A stretch of 64,000 bases of DNA from Bugula neritina (Eukaryota; Bryozoa; Gymnolaemata; Cheilostomatida; Bugulidae), in the NCBI GenBank assembly GCA_964035545.1, contig OZ037767.1:29431628-29495627 (forward strand). The letters run 5' to 3'. The notes under the pieces were generated by a model that worked only from the letters and a program-made list of their open reading frames with translations, was not told the DNA's origin and made no database searches. Of the stretch, positions 13,401-25,620 are shown in pieces (position 1 is the first letter of the stretch; each line of letters starts with the position of its first letter). Both the position numbers and the translations under genes were made by a program.

Positions 13401-16400
13401 ATCCTTCAGTATCTTAGCCTGTCGTATGGGGGCCACCCATTCTCTTTTGATGGCCTACAAGTTATTAAACATTTTGTTTTATGAAACAGACTTCAAGAAT
13501 GTGTTAGGGCTTTAGAACATCTAATGAATATTTCAGAATTGACTTCTGTTTTTCAACCAAAACAGCCATTTCGCTTAAATTAGTGATGAAATTTAACTTG
13601 GTTAAAAGAAAATTAAAACAGTTTTCAGCATTTACTAAATGAACATTTCACATTTGGAAACCTATATATAATAGTTTTTTCTTCGCTAGCTTATCTGATG
13701 TTGTACACACCTCATTGTCCGGAAACTTTGAAATAAACATCTGGAAGGAAGTGTACTGTGCATGCTGTAGACCCAACCTAGAACAACGTAACATTTGGGT
13801 TCACTTTCTGACAAGTTTTATAATATAATAATAGTATATTAGTATTATTATTATTATATAAGTATAAGCAGTGCAACTTCTACAGAACATGTTATATATA
13901 ACTAATATAGAATGCTTCATAAAAAATTCGTATGCAATGTGAAAAGCTATTGCAGGTCATGTTATTATCTACATTGAAGTTAAAATAGACAATAAGCAAT
14001 AATGCAGGTGAATATATAACATATAGTGTAATATATAGTGTTATATATAGTATACTGTATTATATAGCAGATAATACATAATGTTTAACCTATAATATAA
14101 TATACACAATATGTAATATATAATACACAATATATAATACACAATATATAATACAGAATATATCCACCACCCGATTTGGACATTGTGGAGAAATATGTGA
14201 GAAAAAGAATATATAATATATAATATATAGTAAATAAATACAGAAATTGCTGAGAGTAGACATTTAGCAATAAAGATCTCTGATGTAGTATAAACAGAGT
14301 TAATCATGAAGCTCTAACTATTCTTATTCAAGATAAATTCACTTGTAAATACAGCAGCTTGTACTTACTTCTTCATGTACCGGTCAAAGAGATCCTTAGA
14401 GATGTACCCACAAACACTTACTAGTATCTTGTGAAGAGCTTCTCTAAAATATCACAATAATTTCTCACATACAATATGATTAGTGGTTGACAAACAGCAA
14501 ACTTCTAGCAAACAGTTAGTAATAAGATTCTGTGTAGAAAGTAAAAACTTTATCTGTGCTAAAGACAAAACACACCATACACAAGCAATTTTACTGTTGA
14601 CCAAACAACAGTTAAGACAAAAGTGTAGTGTTAGATTTTTATTATAGGTGTGTCAAGTTTAAACCTGTACAACATTCACTTGCATGTATATCATACAATG
14701 TGTCTACAGTGAGCAGGTGCTGTGAAGGTTGACAACCCTATGCAGGTGTACTAATTCAAAGTATGACATTTCATATAATAATATAAGTTATGGAATAATA
14801 TAACCCAGCAGAGTAGCTTGGTTATTTGAACAAGTTATTATGTAATTATACCTTGACACTACCCCATTTCCATGAGCTGTTTGGCTCTTGAACAAGTGCT
14901 TCAACCCATGGAAACCAGTGTTTAGTTTCTCCTGAACGATTTCATGCAACTAGAAAAACAGGCAAAGAGTAACATAATTTACAAAAGCTTCTAGCTATAT
15001 GAGTTATAAATTATATCAACTAAAGCGGCAAAAATATGGAAAAGCAGCTATCAAAACTACTATTTCATTTTGATTAGTGGTAAGACAATTAGCACAATTG
15101 AAACTGAGAATATAATTTATCAAAACATTTCTTGCATATCAAATAGGTCCCAAGGCTACCTCTTCCACTGTGTATTTGAATGGGTTTGTCACATTGTTGG
15201 CTTTCAACCAAGAAACTTTCAATTCGCTCCTCTTGTTTAATTCACCTTCTGACATTAGGCTAACTGCAGCATAAGACAACGAAAGCATGAATATTATCAT
15301 CAACGGATCAGAGATTAATTAATCATTGCATAACTGTATTAGCTTGTGTCATGATAGAAGCTACATTTAGAATTAACAAAAAGATTAATTTAAGCATCTT
15401 CCGATTAGATAGAGTTTTGATATTATATTTGCTTGTACCAGTGATGGGTAACTAACCTATATATCACTATAACTCTAATCTCTTTACTTTTCTACCAGTC
15501 AGTAACTCATATTATAATAAAATAATCCTACTTGGGTAGGCAATGACAAGCTTTCTATTTTATTAGTGATTCATACAAAAGTCCATGAAGCAGACTAAAC
15601 AATTTATGTAGAAATATTTTTACACACGTTAAATAAAAATGCCCAAAATTGAAGAGCATTTTTGAGCTATATGTAAGCTATTTTGAGTCATATACAAAGA
15701 GGCTATAATAAATTCTATATTCTATTACTACTATCATTACATTAAATTTTATTCAAGGTCTTTTATAAAAGTATCAATACCACCTATAGCTGCTTGGTGA
15801 AATGAAAATTGTTGAATAAGAAAAAACCTATTGGATTTTAAAAGTTGAAAACCAAATAATAAATATAATACATTTACTATCCTTAGGTGCTATAAGCTAC
15901 TAACTAGCTTTGGCTTTACTAGAAATTTGTATATACAGTAATATTTTATAAAAAGAAGTGGGTAATGAATATATAATTGACCACCATTAAGCTGCATATT
16001 ATGAAGTACAATTTTCTATTAATAAAAATTTAGAAATTAGCTGCTTATACTACAGATATTTGTAAAATGTGTCTGTATTAACTATTATAGTGAAGTAGCT
16101 TTCAGCAATGTCTTACTGGACAATATATTCTTCAGACTTAGTCTAATTGTGTTGAAATAACAAGAATTATTTGTAGCAACCTGAGAATGACATTATTTGA
16201 GCTGCAATTACTATTAAAAAGTCCCAGTCTCTCATTCTCAAAAGAATGACTTTAAAAACAAGACATATTAGCTTCTTAGCAGACATGATAAATGTATGCT
16301 TTAATTTTATTTACCGCTGGTTATGGGTCTGCTCATCGCAGAAGGTGAAGGGTGGGGACGGGGAGTTGCAGCACTCATTACGGCTGGAAGTCCAGTAGGT

Positions 16401-16803
16401 TTTGTAGGCTCTACAGCGTGAGCTTTTATAGATAGTTGAGTAACATTCTGGGTTCTTAGTTTAGCAGAGTGTTCTACGGGTATACTTGGCAAGTTGACCT
16501 AGAATATACATAGAATATGCCAATAAAAAGAGACCCTTTAACATAAAATTCAAACTATCTAATGAGATGGAATACTATTATATTTATTCGCCATATTGAA
16601 CCTATTTATATCACATCTTTACATTATATTTTACTTATTTACATATATTATACTTACTCATATGGTATTATACCTTAATTATATCACATTTACGCGTACT
16701 ATGTTATACCTATTTATGTTATACTCACCGTAATGCACTTCTTGTGACTTAAATTGTTAATAATACTTACATGCATCTGTTTGCTGGTGACAGCAGTAGC
16801 CAT
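4468..16803 (-). CDS. Multi-EF-hand protein, EFCAB6-like
   Basis: About 19 exons: 16803-16771, 16498-16315, 15263-15160, 14949-14852, 14443-14369, 13777-13711, 13454-13288, 12883-12743, 12372-12168, 11461-11268, 10910-10797, 10345-10220, 9442-9266, 7031-6907, 6580-6372, 6234-6152, 5887-5715, 5186-5066 and 4680-4468 (TGA), giving roughly 870 residues. Almost all junctions agree in phase. The N-terminus (MATAVTSKQMH...) is Pro/Ser/Ala-rich. The rest repeats the EF-hand helix-loop-helix pattern with mostly degenerate loops, for example FDSRGVGSVTRDEFYKAIGY, FKRLDVEGRGHVTLTEAERV and FKKSDPLGQGFLSFRDF. EFCAB6 (DJBP) is the closest family I recognise and is longer in vertebrates. Such proteins are known from testis and cilia. 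Two joints are unsure: exon 9 has only a weak donor (CAA|GTTCCT), and the 9266-to-7031 junction is out of phase, so a small exon is probably missing. Confidence 0.78.
7741..7890 (-). mobile_element. Decayed 3' portion of a tRNA-derived SINE
   Basis: Retains pieces of the tail shared by the two better SINE copies (13022-13230 and 55574-55801), such as CTATCCCTG, AAAGGGTTT and GCAATTATGACCAGATGCTC. The tRNA-like head is missing or unrecognisable. It lies in an intron of the EF-hand gene. Confidence 0.6.
8503..8603. repeat. Foldback element, about 40-bp arms
   Basis: A left arm starting GGCTAGATGAAAGAATAT and its near-perfect reverse complement ending ATTCTTTCATCCAGCC flank a short spacer that is itself partly paired (AGGCTA/TAGCC). 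Probably a tiny MITE or its relic, inside an EF-hand gene intron. Confidence 0.75.
13022..13230 (+). mobile_element. tRNA-derived SINE, copy 1
   Basis: The head contains an RNA polymerase III A box (TGGTGTAGTGG, 13031-13041) and B box (GGTTCGAATCC, 13075-13085) in tRNA spacing. The body matches the minus-strand copy at 55574-55801: GATGTTAGGAAGAGCATCCA, AATTGCTCCTGTGCC, CCCTTTCCATCAGG and ACTATAAACTTGC. It lies in the intron between EF-hand exons 13454-13288 and 12883-12743. It is not a functional tRNA gene because the acceptor stem is not closed. Confidence 0.88.
14010..14300. repeat. AT-rich cryptic simple repeat
   Basis: Runs of TATAATACACAATATA-type units within an EF-hand intron. Open frames here are Ile/Tyr-rich by composition and show no protein features. 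Confidence 0.6.
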
Positions 16804-17718
16804 GTTGTGTCTATCAATAAAATGGTGTACTAAATGCTGCGGCTACAGCTATGAGACGAGATGACACACTCAACTGCACAGCTGGTAACTAGCCTAGATC
16901 ACACACCACATTACCTTTAGCAGCAGCAAAACAAAAGTAAATCTAAAATTAAAAGATCACATTATTTCAGTAAATTGCTAAATACAGAAGGATTTAATAA
17001 TTGCCAAGTACAGTTGACTATAAAGTTTAATATAAAAGCTGGTAATCCTTTTAAAATGTTTATTGACCCACATTCAAAGAAAACACATCAAGTCTAAAGC
17101 TAGCACAAGCAATGAATAAAACCTTATATCAATAGTAATAATAGAGGTGCTTTTCGTGAATTGAACGTGAATTGAACGCAGTGTTATTTAAACAAATATA
17201 TTATCTAACATCAGGCTATATATAAGCTGTTCCGTCCAATGCTTTATAAAAATAGATTCAGGAAAACTTAAATTTCATTTGCAGATTTCTAAAGCAACCT
17301 GCAACGTTTATAACTTATTATGCATGCATTCATACTGCTAGTTGGATGAGAAAACTATGTACAATTTGCATTAATTACTGTTTATCCAAACATTCACCGA
17401 ATAAGAGCTTATGGCATATTTTAAGTAGTATAAATGAGGGTGATGCGGCACAACTGTACTACCATTCTCTACCTTTCCAGAAGCACACCGATAGGTCAAT
17501 AATGCCACTGTCTTAAAGATTAGTATCAGAAAGATATTAATTACCAGTTAATCGAGGAGGGAAAATTCATTGGCATGTAATAAAATTAACAAGGGTGGGT
17601 TGATAGAATAATACCCAAGATGATTGTTTCGGGATAATTGGCTTTAATCTAGAAAGATTAATAGTTTAAATGCCACTCGGTTCCTTTGGTAAGCAGATAA
17701 GCAGATCTGAATTGTAGA
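16804..17718. other. Intergenic region between divergent genes
   Basis: Separates the start of the minus-strand EF-hand gene from the TATA box of the plus-strand secreted-protein gene. I see no exon or recognisable repeat. The EF-hand gene's promoter should lie here, but no core element stands out. Confidence 0.5.
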
Positions 17719-17801
17719 TATAAAAGGAGGCCGAGGTTTAACCAAGCTAAATTGTAATTGCAGATCAAGTTAAAGTGGTTGAAAAAATTCTCTGCAAAAA
17801 G
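17719..17801 (+). promoter_or_regulatory. TATA box and probable noncoding first exon of the basic secreted-protein gene
   Basis: TATAAAAG at 17719-17726 is the best TATA box in the window. About 75 bp downstream is a donor, AAAAG|GTAAAT after 17801. A transcript starting near 17750 could splice to one of two acceptors (TACAG at 18500 or 18527) shortly before the ATG at 18580. This is inferred from motifs only. Confidence 0.5.
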
Positions 17802-18579
17802 GTAAATTTACATATTATATTATTGACAATGGTTATTAAATTTTGTGTTTTGTTTTATTTTGTATGATTTAAAATGCCTTCTGTCGCCTACCATTGTTTT
17901 GTGCAATTACTAAATCCAGGCAATGAAATTCTTTTTTTTTGTATATTTTACAAAGCCTATTTATCGTTAATTATAATAGTGCATATAATTATAGGATATT
18001 TTTCATTTTTATAACATTAGGTGTGTAATTATTAATTAATAGCACGCGTACATGTGAAATGCATATTATAATAGATTCAATAAATTTCAACTAATTTCTT
18101 TGCCCCCCCCCCCCCTATTATGTAATTGTCTTCATACTGCTGCATGCCACGCAATTAGCAAACAAACATTCATCTCTTATAATAACTATATGCCATATAT
18201 GAATATGCTTTCCTGCCAACTTTTCTTGTCAATTACCTGTCAAATAAAATTTTCTTTACAATAATTACATACACAAACAACTTATAGAAATTATAATACA
18301 ATATTCAGGTCAACAGTTTTTACAAACCAAGTTCCTTAAGTTTAAAACCAACAAACTGTGAAATTAAAAATAAATTACTTATATATATGTAATAGCAAGT
18401 ACAGTAGATATAGGACTCAAGTTTTGTGTGAATTGTGTCAAAACATATGTATGCAACATTGTGTTTGTAGGTGCAACTCAAAATCTAATCTGTTCTACAG
18501 TTCATAAACTAGTCTGCCACTTTACAGTCTATAGACTAGTCTGCTCAGAAAAGAAGATAACTCCAAGAAAGAGAGAAAG

Positions 18580-20633
18580 ATGAAACCTGGGACTACTATT
18601 CTGCTAGCACTGACTATAGTAACAACCTGCTTACTTCTACAAGTTTCAGCACAACAGCGGAGGAATGTAAGTGTGTGGCATTACAGATAGAAATAACAGT
18701 TATTATATTATATTTATACTTAAAGCTAATAAAATGTATTACTGCTTATGCCATTGCTAAAATTCACTTCAGAACCTTCTTTTAAATTAAGTAATATTAG
18801 GAAAGCTGTTAATTTTGGATTATTAAAAATTAATTTTATAATAATAAGACTTGAGATTTGTTTTAATACAATATCTATTTTTTATTATGTTTTTAGAACA
18901 ACTTACAGACAAATAAAATAACTGATGACTTTCAATTAGATTTTGATGACAACTTTCAAAATGCAAGGCAAGCCAGCAATAAAGTTGGTAAAAGCAGAGC
19001 TGGAAGCAACAATAGAAAATCTGGCAATTCTAAAAGGTAAATAGCACAATCACTACTACAGTCTTCAAAAATATGTTCAGAATGAAAAATACAAGATGGA
19101 ACCCTTACACTTATATTTGATTTCAAGCAATTCAATAAACTTTATTGCAGTAATAAATAAATAACTTAGAGTTTAATAAACTAAATAATAATTTATAAGC
19201 TTATGACTATTAATATAATATGTAAAATATTTAAAGGACTTGCATGGACTAAAATAAGTTTCTTTAGTTTGTATTTACTATTTTAGACAAAGAGGCATGG
19301 CTAATCGCCGCAGAAACAAGGGAAAAGGTTTTACTCAAAATGATTCAGGAGGTGTGGTCACCAACCAAGTGGGCGGGCTGACAAATCTAGTCATCACTGA
19401 GAGTGAAAGTCGACACAATGCGGAAGAAACTATCAGAAATACAAACGCAGAGGTACAAATCACTAATCAGATGAACTTTACATTTAAACTGAGCAAAAAG
19501 TTGCCTTCTCACACATATGATATCAAACTGAGTCTGACACTAAATTTTGATCTGCATTTAAAATTTCAAGAATTGTTCGAAAAATATTCAAATATGATTA
19601 GTAATATTACCAAAGCAACTATGTTTACATTTTGATCTTAGACACTATTATATACCCCGCATGTTTTACATTTTTCTCATAATTGTAATGTATATAAAAG
19701 TATAATACCTAAATTTCAACTTTAAAGTGTATTTTTGAGTTATATGATGCTTACTACAGCCATTTTAACAAATTTTATTGATTAAAGTTGTTAAATTTAA
19801 ACAAATGAAGAATTTTTACTAGAGTCGTCTTCTCTTATTCACAATGACTATTGGTCATGATTTAGGTTGACAGTTTCAATGACGAGTTGAATCCATCAAG
19901 TATAATGAACAGAGCACAAGTGGCAAGTAACCTTGGAAGAAGTGGTGGTAGAGGCTTCATTACAGGAGTGGCTGACACAGAACGAGTCATCCAGGAAACA
20001 AATGGAGGAATAGTTGACTCGTCTATTTTAACAGAAGAAGTGAACAGAGAACTTCTGGGTGTTGAGCTACTTGGTGTTAGCAACAGTATTCAAACTGAGC
20101 AACTGAATCTACCTGTGAAAGCAGTTCAACCCACACCTATAGAACATGACCGAAGGAACCAACATAATAATAATGGGTTTTTCCAAGCGGAACAACTTAG
20201 CGGTTTTGAACAGCAACCAACTAGAGTAGCAGGAAAACGTCGGTCATCTAATCAAAAGCGTAAACCATTTCGGCAGGCACAGAACAACATTATAGATCAA
20301 GGTTTATCGGAAATGTCTGCCAATAATTTTGGCCAAACAACTCCAGTTTTTCACAATGCACATCATGAACTTGGAGGAAATAATGTTTTCCCTGACCAGA
20401 ATTCCTTGCTAGAAATAAACTTGGCTAATGCTGGTGTAGGACTTCCAGCTATTGCCGTCACAACACCAAAGACACCTCTGATAAATCAGCCTCAACCTCA
20501 AGCTGGGGCAGTGGCTTTAGAAGACATTAATTTAGATTTTTCAAATTTTGGTAAGACAACTCCAGCTATTGCCATGAAACCCAAACGCACAGGAAGAAGG
20601 AGAGGTTTGAAACAAAGAAAGTCATCTTTCTGA
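18580..20633 (+). CDS. Secreted basic Gln/Asn-rich protein, family unknown
   Basis: Four exons join in phase: 18580-18666, 18897-19036, 19287-19452 and 19866-20633, giving 386 residues. The first exon is a clean signal peptide (MKPGTTILLALTIVTTCLLL, then QVSA before the likely cleavage). The mature chain has no cysteines that I could find, is rich in Asn, Gln, Gly, Ser and Arg, and contains dibasic clusters (RRRNKGKG, GKRRSS, and GRRRGLKQRK near the C-terminus). Short motifs recur: TTP or TTPAIA (FGQTTPVF, VTTPKTP, FGKTTPAIA) and an acidic LDFD/LDFS box at both ends. This composition suggests a disordered extracellular matrix or biomineral-associated protein, or a precursor processed at basic sites; both are inference. 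The next gene, also secreted, starts 1.1 kb downstream in the same orientation. A polyadenylation signal AATAAA is at 20762-20767. Confidence 0.78.
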
Positions 20634-21735
20634 TTCTTACTGTTGCCTATATTTTGATAAAACAATTTAGACTGTGAATTTCTGTATTTTCAGTTTCATC
20701 ATTATTGTATAGAAATGTATACTTTTCATGAATGCAACATGTAAAATTACTTTGATATATCAATAAATTAAGTAGTATTATTTATTAAATTTATAGCAAT
20801 ATTATTTTATTAACGTTATTTTAATATATACGTAATTGTGAATAAAAATTCAATTACTAAGTAGACTAAAAATTTGTTAATAAACATTTTCTATAAATAT
20901 CGAAAAGCACCAACAAAATTGAAAATCTATTAGAAAATTATATGTCAGCTCTGATGTACAAAACAAAATAATGAAAGCTATATTTAAGTTTAAACAAATA
21001 TATATGAATGATAAATACATATTTTATTAAGTACAAAAATAGGTTGAGAGACAAAATTATTGTTAATCCACTTGTCTTGAGTAGGTGAAACCATGCAAAG
21101 TTGATTAGGCTTGAAGCATGATCAGATATAGTGAGCACCTGCATTGTGATTCAATCAAAACAATGAACAAAGTATGATTGTGCATTTTTAATCCTTTAGT
21201 ACTGATTGACTTTTATTGAAATAAAACTCATTTGAAACTTTCAATTATGTACTGATATCTAAACTGTTAAAAACATGCGATTATTTTTGCATGCGGTAAC
21301 TAGGAGAAAAATGTCGGCTATTGTAAAACAACATTATGCAATATATAGCAGATCTGCAAATTGATTGATACCATAGAGATAGGTTCTTGTATATTAACCA
21401 CCCTGTATTGAGTTTACTAATCATTTCATTTCTTCTGACAAGGTAAGCAACTTGGTACAAAGACGTTTTCAACTGATAAATATTATCAAGCAATTGACAT
21501 TGTTGTGAAAACAATTGTGATTTGATAACAGATTTACAGAATTTATAGCAACGCATTTTATGTGTTCTTTTAAAAAAATAACAATGGTAATTATATAAAA
21601 CTAAAATTTAAGTGTCAAAAAATCTTGTAGCTTTTTAATTTTTTTTTTAAAGAAACACAGCAAATAGTTTGTAGCAGCTTTGCAAAAGCAATAATTTCTC
21701 AGATTATTTTTAGAGCAAAAGCTATATATGCGAAG
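20634..21735. other. Intergenic spacer
   Basis: Holds the 3' UTR of the upstream secreted-protein gene (AATAAA at 20762) and presumably the promoter of the next gene. I see no other coding or repeat feature. Confidence 0.5.
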
Positions 21736-22591
21736 ATGAAGCCAGCCAACTTGGTATTTCTATTACTGATGACACTAGCTGTGATATGTTTTCAAAATGC
21801 TTTTGGCCGAGTAAGTTATCTCGTTAGTTTTATTTCTCTTGCAACATTTAAAGTTTGCTGTTTCATTTGCTATTTTATTTGCTGCTTCATTCAATGTTTT
21901 CACACATTTTAGTATAGAGTTCTAACTAAACACTAGCACTGTAAGAGTAGACAAGAAGCTTATACAATAAATAAATTTATTATGAACTTATTCTCTAATG
22001 CAAATTATATTCACATATAACCACATTTGCAGAGAGAAGGTCGCTCTAGACTGAGGTCTGTATTTAACAGATTGAGACCAAAGAATAACAGCGCAAACAA
22101 ATTCAGGTAATGTTATGACATATTGTATTCAGGTAATATTATCACATACAATATTCAAATATTATTACTTCAATGTCCTGCAATAGTTTATTCTGCAATG
22201 TAAAAGAGCAAACTAAATAAAGTGCTATATATTTAATAGAAAATGGAGAAATGATTCCAGCAGTGAACAAAGGGCAGAGGATTACAGTGATCAATATGTA
22301 AGTGTAATAAATTAAGCTAATATTACTTGTCAATATACTTTTTTGCTGGCTGCATAAAGTATATTCCTGCTACCAAACGTATATAGTAACATTTTAAAAC
22401 TCAAAGTGTACTGTGTTTCATAACTTTAGAGTATAGATGCTGATGGAGGTGCTGGTAGCACCAGTAGCTGGGAATCTGATTCAGGCAGCAGTAGTGATGG
22501 CAGCATAAAAGGTCAAAGATTTTTCAGAAGAGCTCAAAACTACAGTAGCAACTCCAAAAGCAGCAGCAGTAGTAGTGACAGCAGTGATTAG
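21736..22591 (+). CDS. Small secreted Ser-rich protein, family unknown
   Basis: Four exons: 21736-21810, 22033-22106, 22240-22297 and 22430-22591 (TAG), all in phase, giving 122 residues. The first exon encodes a signal peptide (MKPANLVFLLLMTLAV onward, cleavage likely near AFG). The mature protein has a basic first third (REGRSRLRSVFNRLRPKN) and a Ser/Asp/Gly-rich tail with acidic serine clusters (SWESDSGSSSDGS and a C-terminal SSSSSSDSSD). The S-x-D/E pattern fits Golgi casein kinase (FAM20C-type) phosphorylation, as in mineral-binding secreted phosphoproteins; that function is inference. It shares the MKP start and gene layout with the upstream gene, but I see no convincing sequence homology. 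The exon 2 donor is duplicated 26 bp downstream. A possible poly(A) signal is at 22804-22809. Confidence 0.75.
22101..22152. repeat. 26-bp tandem duplication spanning a 5' splice site
   Basis: ATTCAG|GTAAT occurs at 22101 and again 26 bp later at 22127, with the intervening sequence also similar. Use of the second donor would insert an immediate in-frame TAA. Confidence 0.8.
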
Positions 22592-23384
22592 TCATCATTG
22601 TAATAACCACATCTTGGTTTCCATAGCAACAGTTGATATTTACTTTACAGAGAGTACGACATTAACATTAACATACAGCTAAGACTAGCGAATAACAACA
22701 ATAAGCATAATATTGGCTTGAAAGCATTATTTTTATTGCCTATCGCAGACTGCTTATCTCACTGGCTACATTTAAATTTTATAGTTCTTAAACTATAATT
22801 GAAAATAAACAAATGAAGAATTAAAAAAAATAATTGGTGAGTTAAACACAAATATTTTTTATATTTAATGAAAAGTGAACCCTAGACAGCAATTTAACAG
22901 CAAATTTTTTCTACCCTGTTAATAGAATTTTATGACCTAATAGACTAATGATTGGCGGTTGAGTTGTCTTCTCAGAGAGTGTTTTATAATAACATCATCA
23001 CAAGTTATAGTATGTTGGAATATTTTATTAAATAACGTACATACTTTAGTACCAAGCCAATTTTTACAGTAAAAGCAACATCAATGTATGCAACAGCATT
23101 GGTTAGCCAATATTCTGCAAGTATGGTGTTGAAAATTACAGGAGAGAGTAACTCTAAATATTATTTTAATCTACAGTTATATTATTTACTGTATTTCAAC
23201 AAAAAGCACATTTAAAAAGCGCTTCAACTTTTTTCTAAAGTTATTTCAAAACTTTCTAAACATCAACAATTAAACTGGGCTGTAGTTATTGCTAACAATC
23301 AGACATTTGATGAATAAATACCATCAAAATTTTGCAAAAATACAGCAATTAATTTATTCTTTATAATCTTCAACATCAACAAAC

Positions 23385-24939
23385 ATGCATATGGCAGATT
23401 TCAACATGTCTACAATACCAGGTATGTATAATTAGGCCTATAACTTTGAGATAAAACATCGCAATTTTAAGTACTATTAAGTATTATGTTTAGGTTATTC
23501 TAAAATCTAATGCAAACGAAAAAACCTAAATAATTTTATCTTGTAAAATGTCATCTATTTTTTGCAAATTAAATAACATTATACTTTAATACTCAATTAG
23601 TTATCTGCAAGGTAAATATAACATACAGATAATAGCATAAAAGTGCAACATACTTCCTATCAAATAAAACATGATTTTGACGAGTCCTCATTCAAACAGA
23701 TATCCTCACTTTAGTTTTGACCTTTTAACCTTTTAAAAACAGGTATACTGAGTGAATTAAATAGTACTTTTGATGGAGAGACAACTTCCAACAAACCTAT
23801 TGAGACTGGATTATTTTCATATTACCACAGCTTTCATTATCAGATCCACAGATACCTGGGGAAAGGTGAATGCATCACTACTTCGCTATGAGTTTTTTTT
23901 TGCTTTTTTATTTTCTCTATTCAATATTTTAGTTTATTATGTGAATTAAAAATGAAGTAGAAATATAGAATAAAATTATAACATTCTTACATTAACAGCA
24001 ACACATGGAAACAATTTCAAAATATTATATTGAGCTCATAAAAATATAATTCTAATTTTTACTGCAAGCTAAAGTTTATATACATCCCAACCTCTCATAA
24101 AGATGGCGTCTTGTATGTTAATGAGACAAAATAAAACCAATCTTACATTCTGAATAGAAAAATATTTAATTGCTGAAAAATGTAAAGCATAATTGCTTGT
24201 ATCTACTTTTGAAAAAGTGTTGAAGATCATGCATTTTAATAAAATATTTATTAGGTTTGTTATTGATGACCAGTAGTGAATTTATTATAGTTGAAATTTA
24301 TCAATAACCTAAGATGATTATATTTATTTGGACTAAAAAATCTCATTATTTCATGTATCATACATTTATTTATTTCTAATTTACCAGGTACCACAAGCTA
24401 TAAGATTTTAGGAGTGACTTTCATAGTTTCATTTTTCTTACTGACTTTTCTGATAGCCTTTGCTACAGTAAAACACAAAAGGCGTCGAAGGTAATAATTA
24501 GATTTTATGGTTACATGTTGCGCAATTTTATCATCAGCATAATTATCGTTTCAAGTAGATCAGGCTGCCCTGGAGAGTATTGTGATTTATATTGTTCTGC
24601 TCAAGAGCTTTGAGTTTTGTCATATATACATGTGTAGTATATATTATTTGTCCCTGAACCTGCATGCGACATTGAATTCATTCACAAGTAAATATATAAT
24701 AATATATCTATATTATGCTTTCTCTATATTAAAATTAATTTATATTGAATCTCAAGTGGAAGGTTTACATAGTGGTTTTGAAAAAGTAAGTGTAAAATTA
24801 TTTAGTGGTTATGTTCCACAGAGCAAGAATGATGCAGTCGGGTGCAGTATGGAGAGACGATGGTGAGGAGGTGAAATTTACTAACCCCCTCTTCAACAAG
24901 TCCTACACCAAGCTCAAGGACTCAGAGAATCTGCTGTAG
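23385..24939 (+). CDS. Small single-pass membrane protein with NPLF motif
   Basis: Four short exons join in phase: 23385-23421, 23743-23865, 24388-24490 and 24822-24939 (TAG), giving 126 residues. The N-terminal half is polar with one N-glycosylation sequon (NST) and no signal peptide. A single strong membrane segment (YKILGVTFIVSFFLLTFLIA onward) is followed at once by KHKRRRR, so the C-terminus should be cytoplasmic. The tail holds a conserved-looking block, EEVKFTNPLFNKSY, whose NPLF/NPxF core resembles endocytic sorting or PTB-domain ligands. The family is not recognised. Both in-frame ATGs (23385, 23391) are possible starts. AATAAA at 24979-24984, 40 bp after the stop, supports the 3' end. 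The exons are too short to stand out as open frames; phase agreement at all three junctions is the main evidence. Confidence 0.72.
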
Positions 24940-24978
24940 GGTTGAAAAGCCAACTCTTCCACAAGCTTACGTGTTCGA

Positions 24979-24984
24979 AATAAA
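24979..24984 (+). terminator. Polyadenylation signal of the small membrane-protein gene
   Basis: AATAAA 40 bp after the stop codon. Confidence 0.65.
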
Positions 24985-25620
24985 CATTTATTGAATTTCA
25001 AAGATGTTTTACAACATTTATTAGACTTATACCAACCATAGACTATAGTTTGTAAGACTATAATTCAACACAACGTTAGGACAGTATAAAAATCTGTAAC
25101 ATATTGAGAATTTCCACAAGCTAAATTGTCACACACATGCATTCAATACAAATTTTAGGCTTTGCAGCCATTTTGTTTTGAAAATAAACATCAAAAGTTG
25201 CAAAAATTGATGATAATGTGGAGTTATTGTATCTTGCTGATGTTTATTGTTCTCACAAGAGCAGTATAAGTAGAAACACATAATAATGGCATGAAACATA
25301 TTCAGTAAATTTTACTTTCAAACTCCCATAACAATTCTATGCCATTCTAAACTGCAATACTGACAATAAATTAGCCATAACCTTTATAAAGTTTGTTTAA
25401 AAGTGCTGATCAGATTGGTTTGTATTTATTAAAGCAGGTAAACCAAAATCAAAATGCCAAAGTGAAATGAAATAGTGCATTGTCACTTCACAACAGTGTG
25501 GCAGCTAAATCAGGTGGTGAGAGTGAGGCATAAAGCAGTTTCCTTTTTAAGCACCTAACTTATAGTTCAGTATAGTAATGTCATCAGAAGAAACTCCGAG
25601 TTGCTTGAACGGAAGGCAGT
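24985..25620. other. Convergent 3' flank
   Basis: Lies between the plus-strand small membrane-protein gene and minus-strand COQ9, so it is mainly 3' UTR for one or both. No further gene was seen. Confidence 0.5.
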
